A stretch of DNA of 64,000 bases from Lycium barbarum (Eukaryota; Streptophyta; Magnoliopsida; Solanales; Solanaceae). Under the pieces are notes generated by a model that was not told the DNA's origin, did not search any database, and saw only the letters and a program-made list of their open reading frames with translations. Shown one piece after another: positions 8,501 to 20,628 of this stretch (positions are counted from its first letter, which is position 1; the number at the start of each line of letters is the position of its first letter). Position numbers and translations under genes: made by a program. The stretch spans positions 120,221,657-120,285,656 of the forward strand of contig NC_083345.1 of the NCBI RefSeq assembly GCF_019175385.1, in the 5' to 3' direction.

Positions 8501-11500
8501 ATTTTGGGCTCAGGGCCTCATCGGAGATTCGAGCCGAGGCGCTAGAGCTGGTTTCTCAGTTGGAGGCGGCAAATCCAACTCCAAACCCAGTTGAATCACC
8601 TGAGTTGCTCGATGGGAACTGGATTTTAGTGTGAGTTCTTGTTTCTCATTTGCATTTTCAAGTTAATGTTTTTGGCTTATATAGTCATGGTGAAACGAAA
8701 TGTGCTCGATTTGACTGGAGCGCATGGATGATTCATATTGACTATCCCAACTAATTTAGAATTAAGAAGTAGCTGACTGAATGATTATATAGTAACTTAA
8801 CTACATAAGAGGACAACTCTGGATAGCATTTACACTGATGCGGTCATGCATTAAGGTTCTTTTATTTTCTTCAAAGTTCCTCTTTATTTTAGTGAAAGTA
8901 GCTCTAGGCTTGGCATTTTGAGTGCACATGGTAGCTTTATTTGTTGACCAATGTTGTCAAAGGCGCGCGCTTAAGCCCTCAAGCGAGGCGCAAAGTATGT
9001 TGAATGCTTCGAGTCGCTTAGCAGGTACTTCAATGTCTAATCCTAAAGAGGTAACACTGGCCAATGGATAATTCACTTTATCGTAATTTGTTTTCAATTT
9101 CTTTGTCCATATATTTGTTATTCATGCTTATAATAATTAGTCTTGGGCTATACATACATATTTGTTTTCGCTATACATACATATTTGTTTTTTTATTCTC
9201 CATTTGCGCCTTTCTTCATTAAAGCCCACAATTTATTTGCATTTTTCGCTTAAAGCCCCCAACGGACCATGGAGCTTTTTTGCGCTTTTCACCTTTGATA
9301 ATACTGCTGTTTACTGAATCAGATTTTATGGGCAGAACTATATGACTTGTGCTTTGGTCAACATTGACATTCATTATGAGAGCTTGAAACAAACGGATGG
9401 AAGCACAATAGGTTACTTTGAATAGTCAATCCACTGTTTGAGTCATTTGCTTAAACTGCTATTACATTTTTATCTGAGATTTTTACCATAAATCATTTCT
9501 TTGATGAACTCCAGAATGCAGCTATGTTATTCGCGTAGGAGCATTAAAATAATTCGTAGGTAAAAGTTGGGGCCAATATGTTACTCCTATACTTCTTGTG
9601 CGTGTAGAAAATAAATTGTATTTTGCGACGTGAGTTAGTGGCTTTTGGGTAAATCCTTGCTCTAGTATTATTAAAAGAGAAGTGGACATATTTAGTGACA
9701 GCCCAGTTGGAACAGCTGATATTCAATCTAGAATGAGGAATGAATGAGGAATGCTGTAAACTTTTAGATTTGACTTGGCTAAGATTGATGTAGAACTTTT
9801 TGTCTTATTAATGTCTGGATACTCTGAGGTAATTGTCTTTCCAAAAATTTGGTAGTTAACAGCAACTTGGAGCACCATGTCTTGATAATACGTTAACTGC
9901 ATATTTTATCAATTCCCACGGTTGTGGCCATGCCGTAGTGCTAGTGTTGGTTGCAATATACTAAAATGCCTACAAACAGTAGCAGAGCTAAAGGTAAGGT
10001 ATTGCATTCCCTTATTCGAAAACTTACAGTGCAAGTAGGGTAAGAGCAATTTTATATATATATATATATATCCCTTCACATAAGGGAAGCTTGTAGGTAT
10101 AGCATTTTCTGAATCCCCTTGTTTTGGAATCTTAACTCCGCCCGTGCCTATAGAAGAGTTGAATTAGTTGGAAATGTAACCATTTTCTTGATGGAAAGGA
10201 AGAAATATTATAGGAGGATACTTGCATGCACTACTGGCATACTACTATGCACAAACTCATCCTTGTGTTGCTTCCTTATGTGTCAGGTTTACAGCATTTT
10301 CTGAGCTGTTACCTCTTCTGGCTGTGGGTACCATTCCTTTATTGAAGGTTGAAAAGATTAGCCAATTGATCAGTACAAGCAGCCTTACCATAGAGAACTC
10401 AACTACAATAGCAAGCCCCGTTGCCACCTCGTCTTTTAGTGCAACTGCTGCATTTGAAGTTCGAAGTCCATCAAGAATACAGGTACCTTTTTGGACTGCA
10501 TTTAGTTTCTTTAGAGAGGTAATTGTAGTATCCTATGCGAATAGAAAAAATGATCAAGCCTCTTACTATGGTCAAATAAGAATAAGAGGGTGTTTGACTA
10601 AGCTTATTAGTTGGTCAAACTAGCTTATAAGCAATTTTAGCTTATCAACGCATTTGGCAACCACCAAAAGTGCTTGGAAGTCAAAATAAGCCATAAGTCA
10701 TAAGTCATAAGTTCGTCACCCCTAACTTATGGTTTTACAACTTATAAGCACTTTTGGTTTTGACCAAGTCTTTTATGATTTTATCCCTAATATCTGCTGT
10801 AATCTCCATTCTCCAAAATATTCTTCCTAATTTCTTTTTTACATTTACAGTTTTGGAAATAGCTTTGAGGACATTTCGCTCATTTTAATAGATATAGTGC
10901 TCTTATCTCAGCATCTTTTTACCAAACACATTAACTGCTTATTATTAGTTTCAATAGTTTTATCTAAATATGTAACTATTTATTTATAAAATCAGGTTCG
11001 GCACCTAAAAGTACTTTTCAACACTTAATACTTATCAACTATTCTTAATCGGCTAATCCAAACAGGCTCTAGTTGTCGTAGTGATGTGACTCTTTGGCAA
11101 ACGTCGCGAGATTATCTTGATAAACATCCATAGGTTTTTAGAGTATTTCCATTAGCTGTGCATTCATATGCTAACTAGTAAGTGCCTTTTCAGGTTGAAT
11201 TCAAAGAAGGGATATTTAATCCTCCAAATATTAAGTCAAAAATAGATCTGCCAGTAAACATGGATATCTTTGGCCAAAACATAAGTTTGTCACCCGTTCA
11301 GCAATCTTTAGGTCCTCTAGAAAATGTCGTGGCAGGTATAGCCCGAACAATTTCTGGTCTACCTCCTCTCAAGGTTCCAATTCCAGGTGAGAGGACAAAA
11401 TCTTGGCTTATTACGACATACCTTGACAAAGATCTTCGTATCTCCAGAGGAGATGGTGGGCTTTTTGTTCTCGTTAAGGAAGAGAGTTCTCTTCTGGATC

Positions 11501-11505
11501 AGTAG
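5526..11505 (+). CDS. FBN2: Plastid fibrillin / plastid-lipid-associated protein, FBN2 (PAP3) type
   Basis: Five exons join in phase to a 423-residue protein: 5526-5868, 7875-8099, 8435-8630, 10287-10482 and 11194-11505. All introns are GT-AG. Residues 1 to about 50 are Ser/Phe/Lys-rich, like a chloroplast transit peptide. The acidic linker repeats a D/NEWGEKS(E)PE..DSDPPI(D)xDEW unit (exon 1, twice in exon 2), a hallmark I associate with FBN2/PAP3. The conserved PAP_fibrillin domain follows (about 190-420): KRCLIDTVYGTDFGLRASSE, LLDGNWILVFTAFSELLPLL, IENSTTIASP, AFEVRSPSRIQ, then LSPVQQSLGPLENV and a C-terminal DKDLRISRGDGGLFVL. Family knowledge: fibrillins coat plastoglobules and thylakoids, and FBN1/2 members link to jasmonate synthesis and photoprotection under stress. 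No frameshift or lost splice site is visible. Introns 1, 3 and 4 are swollen by foldback and MITE insertions. Confidence 0.93.
6160..7610. repeat. Large nested foldback repeat in fibrillin intron 1
   Basis: The outer arms read GCAATTTGCACGATTGTCCTT and GGTGGTCTTTAA on the left, and TTAAAGACCACCGC and GAAGGGCAATCCGCGCAA on the right, in inverted orientation. The core contains inverted copies of TATGCCGGACCCGACATA and CCAAAGTTATGCCGG (6620-6730 against 7100-7250), around further palindromic units of GCCTTAACTAAAAGTCTGCC. A shorter relative continues at 7610-7850 and another lies at 18740-19160. No coding potential is seen. Confidence 0.75.
8951..9306. mobile_element. hAT-like MITE in fibrillin intron 3
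   Basis: The left end is TGTTGTCAAAGGCGCGCGC and the right end is GCGCTTTTCACCTTTGATAAT, which are approximately inverted. The interior alternates AAGCCC and GGGCTT-type words. The class assignment rests on general resemblance only. Confidence 0.5.
10052..10071. repeat. (TA)n microsatellite in fibrillin intron 3
   Basis: This is a short run of alternating TA about 215 bases upstream of exon 4. Confidence 0.8.
10586..11071. mobile_element. Harbinger-like MITE in fibrillin intron 4
   Basis: The left end is GAGGGTGTTTGACTAAGCTT and the right end AATCGGCTAATCCAAACAGG followed by CTCT. The interior is rich in AGCTTATAAGC and CTTATAAGCACTTTTGG inverted words. It is a divergent relative of the GAGCC..GGCTC family elsewhere in the window. 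Confidence 0.65.
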
Positions 11506-13020
11506 CAAGGCCCCGTCCCTGTATATATGTAGAGGTCCTGCGAGCTTCATAAATACAATGTAAAGTATACGACACGTTATCTGTAAAGGGAGATACGTCT
11601 TCCTTTCTTTTTATCTATAATGCCATTTGTGTACCCATTACTCACAGAGGAAGGAACTAAAAATTGTAAAATTAAGAGCAATTGCATATAATACGATGTT
11701 ATTTTGAAGTTCTGGTGTTATTTGTATCCGGCCGTTTGTAGAACTTATGTCACTCTGCCATCTCTTGAGGTCAAATATGTTTAATTGCAATATCATAATA
11801 CTGATCAGTGCGTTAAGCCTACACAGATTATTAACACTAAGTATGTAGAGGGAGAGAAGCGAACTCCTCTTATAGGAGAGTGGTTATTGAGATGCTTACG
11901 TAAAAGACCGCTTTAATAGTGTAGCTCGGGGGAACCTTGAGACAAGACATAGGGGCAAAGGTATTAAGGTACCACAATTTGCTCAGTCTAGTCTTAGGAG
12001 TGGGACTAGGAAAGCTTCAGCAAAGAGAAAGGACTTTCACCAGTTTCTCGAGTGAGTAGCAAGTGTTGGTGAAGGAAGTCGAGTTCAAGTTTAAAGCACA
12101 TGGCATAAGCCAAAGCCTCCGGGGATGACTCTAAAAGCTAATAACATGATTCTAGTCAAATAGGACATTTATCAGAGTAAGGAAGATCTTTTTTTTTTAG
12201 ACTGGTAACATCAGAGCGAGGAAAGATCTTTCAAAAATAAAATCAAGAAAATGCTAGAACTGGTGTAAGTAAAATCTTAGGGGCACCTATGGAGCAGCAC
12301 ATGATTCTATCCCATTTGGACCTGGTGTTTATTTGAACGCTTCTCTTAAAAAGTTCATTAATGCCAGCTTTGGACATTCATTTTTTAAAATAGTTAAAAC
12401 AAAAATAACTACCTCGAAAGGTTTCCGTTTGCTGCGCCATCAATTACAATTCCACTTTACATTAGTTAAGTGCAGGTTCTCAGATCGGATTCTAGGACAT
12501 CGACCCCACGTGCTATTACCCGGCGGAATAGTTAACGCGCGCACAAGTTGATCCAAAGACCACCGTCATAAGAAAAACAACAAAAGGTCTAATAATCAGG
12601 GTCTGAATTTGATCATCGTACACATTTAGTGGACTTTTTAATAATGCTATTGGGTTTTGCCGAACACATCTTATATCATTATATCATTGCTAATAAAGTG
12701 CTGGCCAACCTTCACCAACCACAAGTGGCAACTTTGTTGCTTTTTCTCTAATCTACTAGGTATAATCACACGCATTAGTTAAGTTGAGAGATTCATGGTA
12801 CATCATTTAAGTTCAACTCATGTCATCATCGGTCTATGTGTAGTAAGTAGTGGCAACTAAAAATCATATCTAGAGGTTCCAAATAATAGTGGAACTCAAG
12901 AATAGAGAAAATCTATGTGATCTACGCCACAGGCTATTCAAAACGAGAAGAGCTTAAAAAAAATAGAAAAGATTATCAATTATCATGAACTCGATTGAGC
13001 AAAAAATGGACTTGCTACAA
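11506..13020. other. Intergenic: 3' UTR of fibrillin and unassigned DNA
   Basis: The fibrillin 3' UTR probably extends into the AT-rich region around 11540-11700. Between about 11750 and 13020 I see no gene, no clear repeat ends and no exon with matching splice sites. The ORF at 12333-12551 has no recognisable protein features. Confidence 0.5.
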
Positions 13021-13027
13021 CCACACA

Positions 13028-13365
13028 TCATGCCTTCTTCTTCTTGGACTTGAGCATAACATATCCAATAAACACGCTCAACAAGCAAATGAGCGCCACT
13101 GCAGCATATACAGGAATGAGAATCGCGTATTCTTGTGGTAGAAAATACTTGTGCATGAAATGATCGCTGTCAACAAGAGGCTGAAAGGACAAAACAACAT
13201 AGACGTCAATCCCCAGATAAAACTTAGGTTGCAAAGGTTCATTGCACAATGGAATGGAAGAGAATATTAGCTGACCAGAATGATGACCCAGAAGGTATAA
13301 TATGTGAAAATGGACAAACTAGTCAATGTTAAAAGCAGCCCAACAGCTCTGTCCACTAATTCCAT
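13028..13365 (-). CDS. DPM2: Dolichol-phosphate mannosyltransferase subunit 2 (DPM2)
   Basis: Two exons give a complete 80-residue protein. Exon 1, 13365 to 13276, encodes 30 residues beginning MELVDRAVGLLLTLTSLSIF and ending YYTFWVIIL. The intron of 95 bases (13275-13181) has a GTCAGC donor and a CTTTCAG acceptor. Exon 2, 13180 to 13028, encodes PLVDSDHFMHKYFLPQEYAI, a second hydrophobic helix and the C-terminal VMLKSKKKKA. Length, two membrane helices, the PLVDSDHF..KYFLPQ..Y loop and the Lys-rich ER-type tail match plant DPM2. In the family, DPM2 anchors and stabilises the catalytic DPM1 in the ER membrane, supplying Dol-P-Man for N-glycosylation, GPI anchors and mannosylation. A TTCTTTTGCAG acceptor lies 23 bases before the ATG, so a 5' UTR intron is likely; its upstream exon is not certain. 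The gene looks intact. Confidence 0.94.
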
Positions 13366-13389
13366 CGAGCCTCTTCTACTTGTATCGCC

Positions 13390-14871
13390 TGCAAAAGAAG
13401 AATGTTTTAGCTAAGAACTTATATACCTAACAAGAAGAGAGTTAAAACAAATTTTGGCCTGGCCATAGGTTTGCTCATACAAGGTTCAAGGGACTAAAAG
13501 GAAAAGAGAGAAAACCAGAAAAAGGATTGGGTGGAACCCAGTCTGGAAGGATATCACATTGATGGCCAGAAAGTGCGTATATGTTATCACACATAAGACA
13601 TCCCCTACCTCTCAAGAACATAGTTTCAACGACACAGTAACTGTAACTTCAAGTATCACTCTACTTGTCTAATTCATTCGTTTAAAAGACTGTCAAGTTT
13701 CCCTTATTTTTCTAACACAAAGTTTCACTTCAACACGTGTTTAGCTTAGCTCATGTCTTCGATCATTAATCTGGTCTATTGCTTTGTCTAGAAGAAGAAA
13801 AAGGAGAAGAAATGCTACTTATCCACTATATGTTGATCTTAAGCCATGCCTCCCAACATGTGGTCATTAACCTGGTAAAATGCCATGTGAATGAACAGAT
13901 TACATTCAAGATCTACCCAATAATTCATCAATATGTCATGCGAAGCAAAACTTCTGAAAGCTGCATGAGCAGTTCTCTCAATACACTCCTGAACCTAAGA
14001 TGTCAAAACTTCACCCTATATAGATGTCACTTATCAGTATGATGGTTTTAAACTACAGCAACCAGCCCCCAAAAAGACACAGGTAAATGAGCAAATCAGC
14101 TGTTATATATTTGTATGTAAAACTGATTTGTCAAAAAAACTTAACACCAGTGTCTTTATAGAGTTTCATTGAGAAGTTGAATGTTATCTAGATTCAATGT
14201 AACAAGCAGGACGCATCAATGTGGTCTGACCATAACATTTAGGATCTTCCAGCTATAAATACAAAGTGAAACTCCATCTATATAAGATCCTCAAAGCACA
14301 CATTTACGGTTGAAATATGTATTAGATATAGTTGTTCCACAAACATGTCTGATAAGAGAAAAAAATCCCAAAATGAAGCGTACAAAAAGTCGGAACACAA
14401 TAAAGACAGAGTTCAGTAGTGTGTATATATATATATATCCCTTCATTATAAGAGTATGGTGGCCTGATTGTAAGGCTGACATCTCTTAATATCTGGACAA
14501 CAGTAGATGATTAGATCCTAATAGCCCCATATTGGAAGGAAAAATCAGAGGAGGACCCTTGATATAGAATGTATTGATAAATAATCTTATCATGGAAACA
14601 CCTTCAGTTATTTCTGGTGGTTTCATGCCCAAATGATCAAAGCTGTCACCCAACCGAATAACCGAAGTACCCAAAAACTCAATTAGACAAGATTGAATTC
14701 AAGCTAAACAGACCAGATTAACTAAATACTAGTTGTGTGAGCTAATTAGGGTTCATCCAAGCAGTGGATATGTAAGACGGCCCATCATAAAGAAAGGTAT
14801 AATTTCCTGAATTATTAAACTTTATGCTTTACTTGAAAGGAACTGGCAATAATTTCATGAAAAAAACTTGC
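13390..14871. other. Probable 5' UTR intron or upstream region of DPM2, no further gene seen
   Basis: There is no recognisable exon or repeat end except a short TA run near 14425-14440. If the DPM2 5' UTR intron is long, the L1 LINE and SINE farther right would lie inside it. A possible 5' UTR exon end (minus-strand CTTTTCAG before GTGATC) is at about 18639, but this is speculative. Confidence 0.3.
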
Positions 14872-14880
14872 TTGTTATTT

Positions 14881-16187
14881 TTTTTTTTTGATGAAATAAG
14901 ATGTTGTATTAGGAAGGCATCAAGTAGGCATGTTACATACACAAAAGAATCATGGTTAACTCCTGAGAACAAAAACTCCAATTCTAAATCAGGGAGTTAA
15001 CCAGAAAGCAAAAATATGGTCTCTAAGCCATATTGATGGAGCTAATGAAGTCTAAAAGGGATAATATGTCATTCACAGGGGATAGATTGCTCCAACTGAA
15101 AAAATTAAAAAGACAGAAAGATTTTAGACTACTGCTTGGAGTTGAGATACCATCAAAACATCTGTGATTCCTTTCCTTCCAAATACTCAAAAAGATACAT
15201 GCAGGAATCATCTGCCAGGTCTTCTTGATGGAACTATCAACTTCTTTTAGGTTCCAACTTTCTACTGCTTCTTTGACATTCTGAGGAATAGACCAGTTAA
15301 TACCAGAGATTGAGATGAACATATTCCATAGAGCTGCTGCCTCTGGACAGTGTAGGAACAAATGATTCACTGTCTCCAAACTATTGTCACATGTAGCATC
15401 TGTTAACTAGCTCAAACTTCCTTCTATTTAAGTTGTCCACTGTAAGGATAGCATTTCTGAGGGTAGTCCAGGTGAAACACTTAATCTTAGGAGGCAGTCT
15501 AGTCTTCCAAAGTAATTTCCAAGGCCAGAGGTCTATCCTCTCATTAGAAGAGCATAATTTGTTGTACCCTTCCTTCACTGTGTAGATAACCTTTTCAGAC
15601 CTGCCCCGTTTTATGCTATCTGGTAATTGCGGAGACATTGGTGCCCCTTCCAGAACTCTGAAAAGATCAGTGAGTTCATCCAGCTCCCAATCCTGAATGT
15701 TCCTTCTAAAGTGAGGTGCCCATATTCCCTCTTCTCTATTTTGAGCCACTGAAGACTTTGGATCAGAAGCTATCCGGTAGGCAAGAGGATGTGAAATACT
15801 AAGTGGTTGATTGTTGAGCCACCTATCCTTCCAAAATTTTACTGAATTTCCATTCCCAACCCTGAAAGAAACCTCTTGAAAGAATTCCTCCCACATGTTA
15901 TTGATGAATTTCCAAGGTCCAACTCCATAAGGTTCATTATTTTGGTTGGTCCTCCATCTGTCTTGTCTCCCATATTTAGCATTCACTACCTCTTTCCAAA
16001 TGCTTGTTTGATCTTGAGCATACCTCCACCACCATTTCATAAGCAAACTCTTGTTGTGCTTCCTTAAATCTCTGATTCCTAGTCCTCCCTACTGCTTTGG
16101 CATAATCACTTTTTCTGACTTCACAAGATGGAATTTATGACCCTCATAATTTCCCTTGCATAAGAAGGATCTCCGTATTTTGTCAAG
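14881..16187 (-). mobile_element. 5'-truncated L1-type LINE (RT C-terminal part)
   Basis: On the minus strand the translation gives DKIRRSFLCKG, GGLGIRDLRKHNKSLLMKWW, WRYAQDQTSIWKEVV and FRVGNGNSVKFWKDRWL, then LPPKIKCFTWTTLRNAILT and the zinc-binding tail ETVNHLFLHCPEAAALW. These are standard plant L1 reverse transcriptase C-terminal and zf-RVT landmarks. Damage: an in-frame TAG before GGLGIRD, and a 2-base loss near 15383 that breaks the frame just before the zinc-binding tail. The 3' end has an A tail (T run at 14881-14890 on +). Flanking copies of TTGTTATTT at 14872-14880 and 16188-16196 look like a 9-bp target duplication. The RT catalytic core and endonuclease are absent. Confidence 0.88.
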
Positions 16188-16196
16188 TTGTTATTT

Positions 16197-17617
16197 AAAA
16201 ACACGACACAAGTTCGTCCATTCAATTTCAATCTATATCTCAAATCTAATAAAACTGACCCTTAGCATTTCTAAATCAATGAGAATTTAATTTAACAAGG
16301 GCCCATGCTTCCCAAGAAAGAGAAGTTATGTCCTCTCATATAGCAGATAACGGTGGGAGCATCAAAGTTTGAAAATGCTTAACTTAGTCAAATTAGAGAT
16401 CAAGAAAATACTCTTCTGAGAACTAATCCAACAAAAAGTCAGCTAGAATGTAATTTCCTTAATCTATAGTGAAATTACTCTGTTTAAAGGGGTGGAAAAC
16501 TAAGCTGTAAGCGTGAAAAACAAAAGCACCTGGAGAGAAAATACTGAGACTAGCTTAAATTGGGGGAAGTGAATCTAATCCTTGGTACATGCCTACCACA
16601 ATTGAGGAGTCTCTCCACATTAGTCGGTATATATAGATGGCTGAACAACACTAAACTATCAAAGTAGCATACACGAAATACCAACTCTGAAAGGGCCAAC
16701 ATAGTCTCATCTATTCAAAGAGTACAATACCGCCTTCAGATGAGTAAGCAGATCCATTCTAATTAGCCTTCCACTTCATCATCCGTGCCATCTCAAATTT
16801 TCCAGTCTTCTATTAAGCTATATATATGATGCCATTTCTATTGTAAAGAGAGAACACTAAAACGACACAAATCATAAATTCTGATGATATTGCGAGTGAG
16901 TAATAACCTAATCGTAAGAAAACCCATGGGAAAGATTAAACTGTTCATCGGTCATACAAATGACCTGACAAACACCTTCAGTCACGGATTAGTGGATAGG
17001 AAAAAGAATTATCCCCATCTAACTTAATCTAATTTTGGGCCAGTTAAAGCAGTTCAATTCAAAGTGACTCCACTAGAAAACAGTCAGTATATCCAATTCG
17101 ATAAGCAATATTGCAATCTTCTTACCTCTTAGTAAATGACTAGGAATTACCATTCAGAAACTAAAAAAGAAACAAAAGCGCCTAAAAGTTATAACTCCCA
17201 ACAGTTTCCTAACTCATCCCCAGAACAAATTGCGAGAGAAATTTTAGTTCTTCCCCCACTTCTCAACAATGTTCATCCGACAAAGACCTTCAGACATGAT
17301 TCGAATCCCCAAACTAACAACTTTTCCCAGAAAAGGCTAAAGTAGCTAGAAAAAGTCTCAGCTGATTTATTCATTTACTGTTTGTCTTTGGCTGGGATGT
17401 ATGTAGTAGTTTGAAACCATCATTACGGCAGCTTTACAGGGTGAACTTGATAAAAAAGAGTAGCTACAAAAAGTCCACCCCACCTGAGCCTTTGGCATCA
17501 GGGACAGGATTAATCTCAAAACTGATAATTCCCTTTGTATTCCAACTACCCTTTTCAGAAAGTATGTAACATGAATGCATAATATCAGCAGGTTCCATAA
17601 GAAATTAGTTTCAAAAG
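16197..17617. other. No gene recognised
   Basis: AT-rich sequence without matching splice pairs or recognisable coding. I see no element ends here. Confidence 0.4.
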
Positions 17618-18625
17618 AGCTCATATAAGGAGATTCACAAGTTATGATCCTTCGGGGCTACAAAGATCCCAAAAAAGGGAGATTTTGATGAATCACTCAA
17701 TAAATGAATCAATCAACTAAACATACAATCCTAAACTAGTTAAAATTGACTATATGAGTCATCTATATCCATAAACGTCCAAATGAATTCTCACAAGAAA
17801 TGCACATGTCACACTCACCACCTTGGATATTAACTATTAACTGTGCGAACTGGAAGGATAAAAATAAATTAAAGATAATCATAGAACTTTATTGAGACCC
17901 CATAAAAGTGAGAGAAACAACAAACTCTTTTTTTTTTTTTTTTTTTTGATAACATGGGAACCGCAGTCGCTACCCTTCGGGTGCGCACAAGGTAAACCCA
18001 GCTCCTGTGCAATAGCCCGCAAACCACACAGGAGAGATAACCCGCACTAGGCAAGCCCAGTGCGACGAGCTTGACCCAGAATGCAAATCCCCTGCTGTCG
18101 TAGGCAGGGGGTTTCGAACCCGATACCTCCATTATGAAAGCCTCATGCTCAACCAACTGAGCCACCTTTGCGGGTTGAGAGAAACAACAAACTCATATAA
18201 GGAGATTCACAAGTTATATGATCCAAACCAGAAAAGAAAAAAAAAAAGATTTTGATGAATCACTCAATTGATCAATCAACTAAAACCTCAATCCTTAAAA
18301 CTAGTTAAAATTGGCTATATAAGTCCCAATGAATTCTCACAACAAATGCAAATGTCCACCACCTTGGATATTGACTATTTAAGTTTGATAAATGGAAAAC
18401 TAAAAATAAATTCATCAGACTTTTTGAGACCCCATAAAAGTTTGAGAACAACAAATTCATATATGGCTACAAAGATCCTTTTCTTTCTATCAATATACTA
18501 CGTAACAATGAATTCTTTCAAGAAATGCACATTTCACCAGAATTTAATTACTATTAAGTGCTGGAAATGGAAAGTAGAGAAATTATCAGAATTATTGAGA
18601 CCCCATAAAAGTGAGAGAAACAATA
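17618..18625. repeat. Degenerate tandem repeat of about 250-300 bp, about three copies
   Basis: The words CTCATATAAGGAGATTCACA, TTTTGATGAATCACTCAA, CTAGTTAAAATTG, AATGAATTCTCACAA, CACCACCTTGGATATT and TTGAGACCCCATAAAAG occur in order from 17618 to 17908 and again from 18190 to 18440. A shorter third copy runs 18420-18625 (GAGACCCCATAAAAG, AACAATGAATTCTTTCAAGA). The SINE at 17928-18175 separates copies one and two. Confidence 0.75.
17928..18175 (-). mobile_element. Full-length tRNA-derived SINE with perfect 19-bp target duplication
   Basis: Read on the minus strand it begins near AACCCGCAAAGGTGGCTCAG, with an A-box-like TGGCTCAGTTGG and a B-box-like GGTTCGAAACC, continues with an unrelated body and ends in an A run (T20 on +, from 17928). 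The flanks are identical: TGAGAGAAACAACAAACTC at 17909-17927 and 18176-18194. The head is tRNA-like but carries the body and tail of a retroposon, so it is not a tRNA gene. The intact duplication and clean tail suggest recent insertion. Confidence 0.9.
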
Positions 18626-18739
18626 AATATAGATCACCTGAAAAGTTCCGTTCTTGGTGTTGAAAATCTCTGCTTTCAGATCATGAAGACAGTCATTTTC
18701 ATCAAAATCAACTTTGATTGGTGATTACTTTTTTTTTTT

Positions 18740-19160
18740 TTTTTTTTTTTTCACTTTGTAATTGGGCCAAACTATATTGGGCTAATGATTATATGGGCTG
18801 AAATTGAGAGTGGATACAAAACATTTTTTGGCTCGGATTGTCCTTCTTTAGGGGTGGTCTTTCATTTTTGTCCCTCAAATTGTCGGTCTTTAAGTTTTGT
18901 TTTTCGCTCAAAAAGGTGTCCGAAAATATACTGAGTTTCTAAGTTCTAACTCCCGCTCAGTCAAATAAAAAGCGCAAGGCAAGACTTTACAAAAATTTCT
19001 GTCTTATGCGACAGATTTTGCTTTAAGGCATAACTAAAAGTCCGTCGAAGAAGACAGAACTTTGCCTTATAAGGCAAATTTTTAGTTATATGTCTTAAAA
19101 AAAAGTTATACCTTATGGGGTAAACTTTTAGTTATGTCTTAAGGAAAAATTTAAATAAAT
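18740..19160. repeat. Relative of the intron-1 foldback element
   Basis: GGATTGTCCTTCTTTAGGGG, GGTCTTTCATTTTTGTCCC and GCATAACTAAAAGTCCGTC, with inverted ACTTTTAGTTATG words, match the family at 6160-7610. The right arm is missing or decayed. It is preceded by a 23-T run at 18729-18751. Confidence 0.65.
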
Positions 19161-20172
19161 TTCACGTGTTGATTATGAAAGTCAAATATAATAGTCCTAT
19201 GTTCAGATTTAGGTCCAAAAGGTGGCTGGAATGTTATTTCTACCCAATAGAGAGAATCATAGCCTAAAAATCAGGAATAAAGGTGAATTCACAAATAATC
19301 ATTTTTAGGAGTGTTATTTAAATAATATTCGAGTTTTCAAATCTGTTAGTTTTAGCCACCTTGAATCAATTTTCAAACCTTCAGGTCTGTAGATGCAATC
19401 GCGAGCCGGAAGTTTCAAAATTATCAAAGCGCAACTTCAGACCGAGATTTAAAAATTTGTATTTGGGCTTTTGGCTGTTCATACTTCAAATCTTTAGGAT
19501 CTATGAAGTTTACGCTCTAGCATTTCAAAAACTCCATGCCCGATGATTTGAAGAAGAAGAAGCAACAACAACAACGACATGGACAATATGACGATTATCA
19601 AAACTAGCTAAACTTTAAATAGTTTTAAGAATTAAATATATTTAAATAAGAGGTGATGAAAGCAACTATTTGGTGCCATTTCTACCTGGTAATGACTTCA
19701 CAACCCAATTTTGGTGATTTTTTTTCATCTACTCCTGATAATGTATCGTATGACAAGAGTCATTTTTTAAAACATAATTTCTAAAAGTGTTTTTATATAA
19801 AAATATAATCTATGAATTGAAAATATTATCTAAAATTAACAAACGTTTAAAGCGGTATTTCATTGACCATTTGATTACTGATTTTAAAACTCGTAATTGG
19901 ACAATTCAAGTTCAAAATTGTAACATCTTAATCATTGAGCTGTCATAGTCCCAATATGTTTAACGTGACAAATAGTAGAGAACCCAAATGATATTATTGA
20001 AGAGCCAAAACACTATTGGAATTCAAGGGTAGGACATATCATAACGTGAGTAAAACTTAAGAGAAGTTCAGAATTGAAATTTCAATTTTGGCAAAATATC
20101 TCTTAATCTTAACTTATGTGATATTTTTTGCTTTTCGATAATCAATTTTTCCCATGATATGATTGAAAAAAA
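19161..20172. other. No gene recognised
   Basis: AT-rich intergenic DNA. A purine-rich GAAGAAGAAGAAGCAACAACA run is at about 19550. No exons or element ends are seen. Confidence 0.4.
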
Positions 20173-20628
20173 GGGAAAAGGGTCGAAAATATCCCTCTAC
20201 TTCAGAAAAAAGACTAAAAATATCATCCGAACTTATTTTGAGTAAAAAATACACCTTCCATCATTAAAATTTTCAAATATACCCATGTCTTAACAAAATC
20301 CCCAACATAACCCGATTTCATTTTTAAACCTGCTCATTTAAAATCGACTCAACTACATAAAAAAGCTCATATGTGACCAACTTATTCCCGAATACTACAT
20401 TTAGAGACATTAGGCACAGGTGCGGATAACCCATACGAGTTTTATTTAGTTGGATCGGGTTTAAATAGAGCGGGTTTGAAAATGAAATCGGGTTATGTTG
20501 GGCATTTAAGACAAGGGTATATTTGAAAACTTTAATGATGAGAGGGCTATTTTTTACCCAAAATAAGTTTGGAGGATATTTTTAATTTTTTTTCTCAAAA
20601 TAGACGAATATTTTTGACCATTTTCCCC
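20173..20628. mobile_element. MITE with long inverted ends (GGGAAAAGGGTCGAAAATAT)
   Basis: The left arm GGGAAAAGGGTCGAAAATAT, followed by CCCTCTAC, and the right arm ATATTTTTGACCATTTTCCCC are inverted. The inner arms also pair: AAATATACCCATGTCTTAA with TTAAGACAAGGGTATATTT, and CATAACCCGATTTCATTTT with AAAATGAAATCGGGTTATG. No coding sequence is present. Confidence 0.75.

Noticed and set aside
18110..18175. tRNA-like gene on the minus strand (also at 42633 and 51520-51590)
   Set aside because: A and B boxes are present but each is followed by a SINE body and A tail, and two of the three are flanked by long target duplications (19 and 16 bp); the third has only AAT. They are SINE heads, not tRNA genes.
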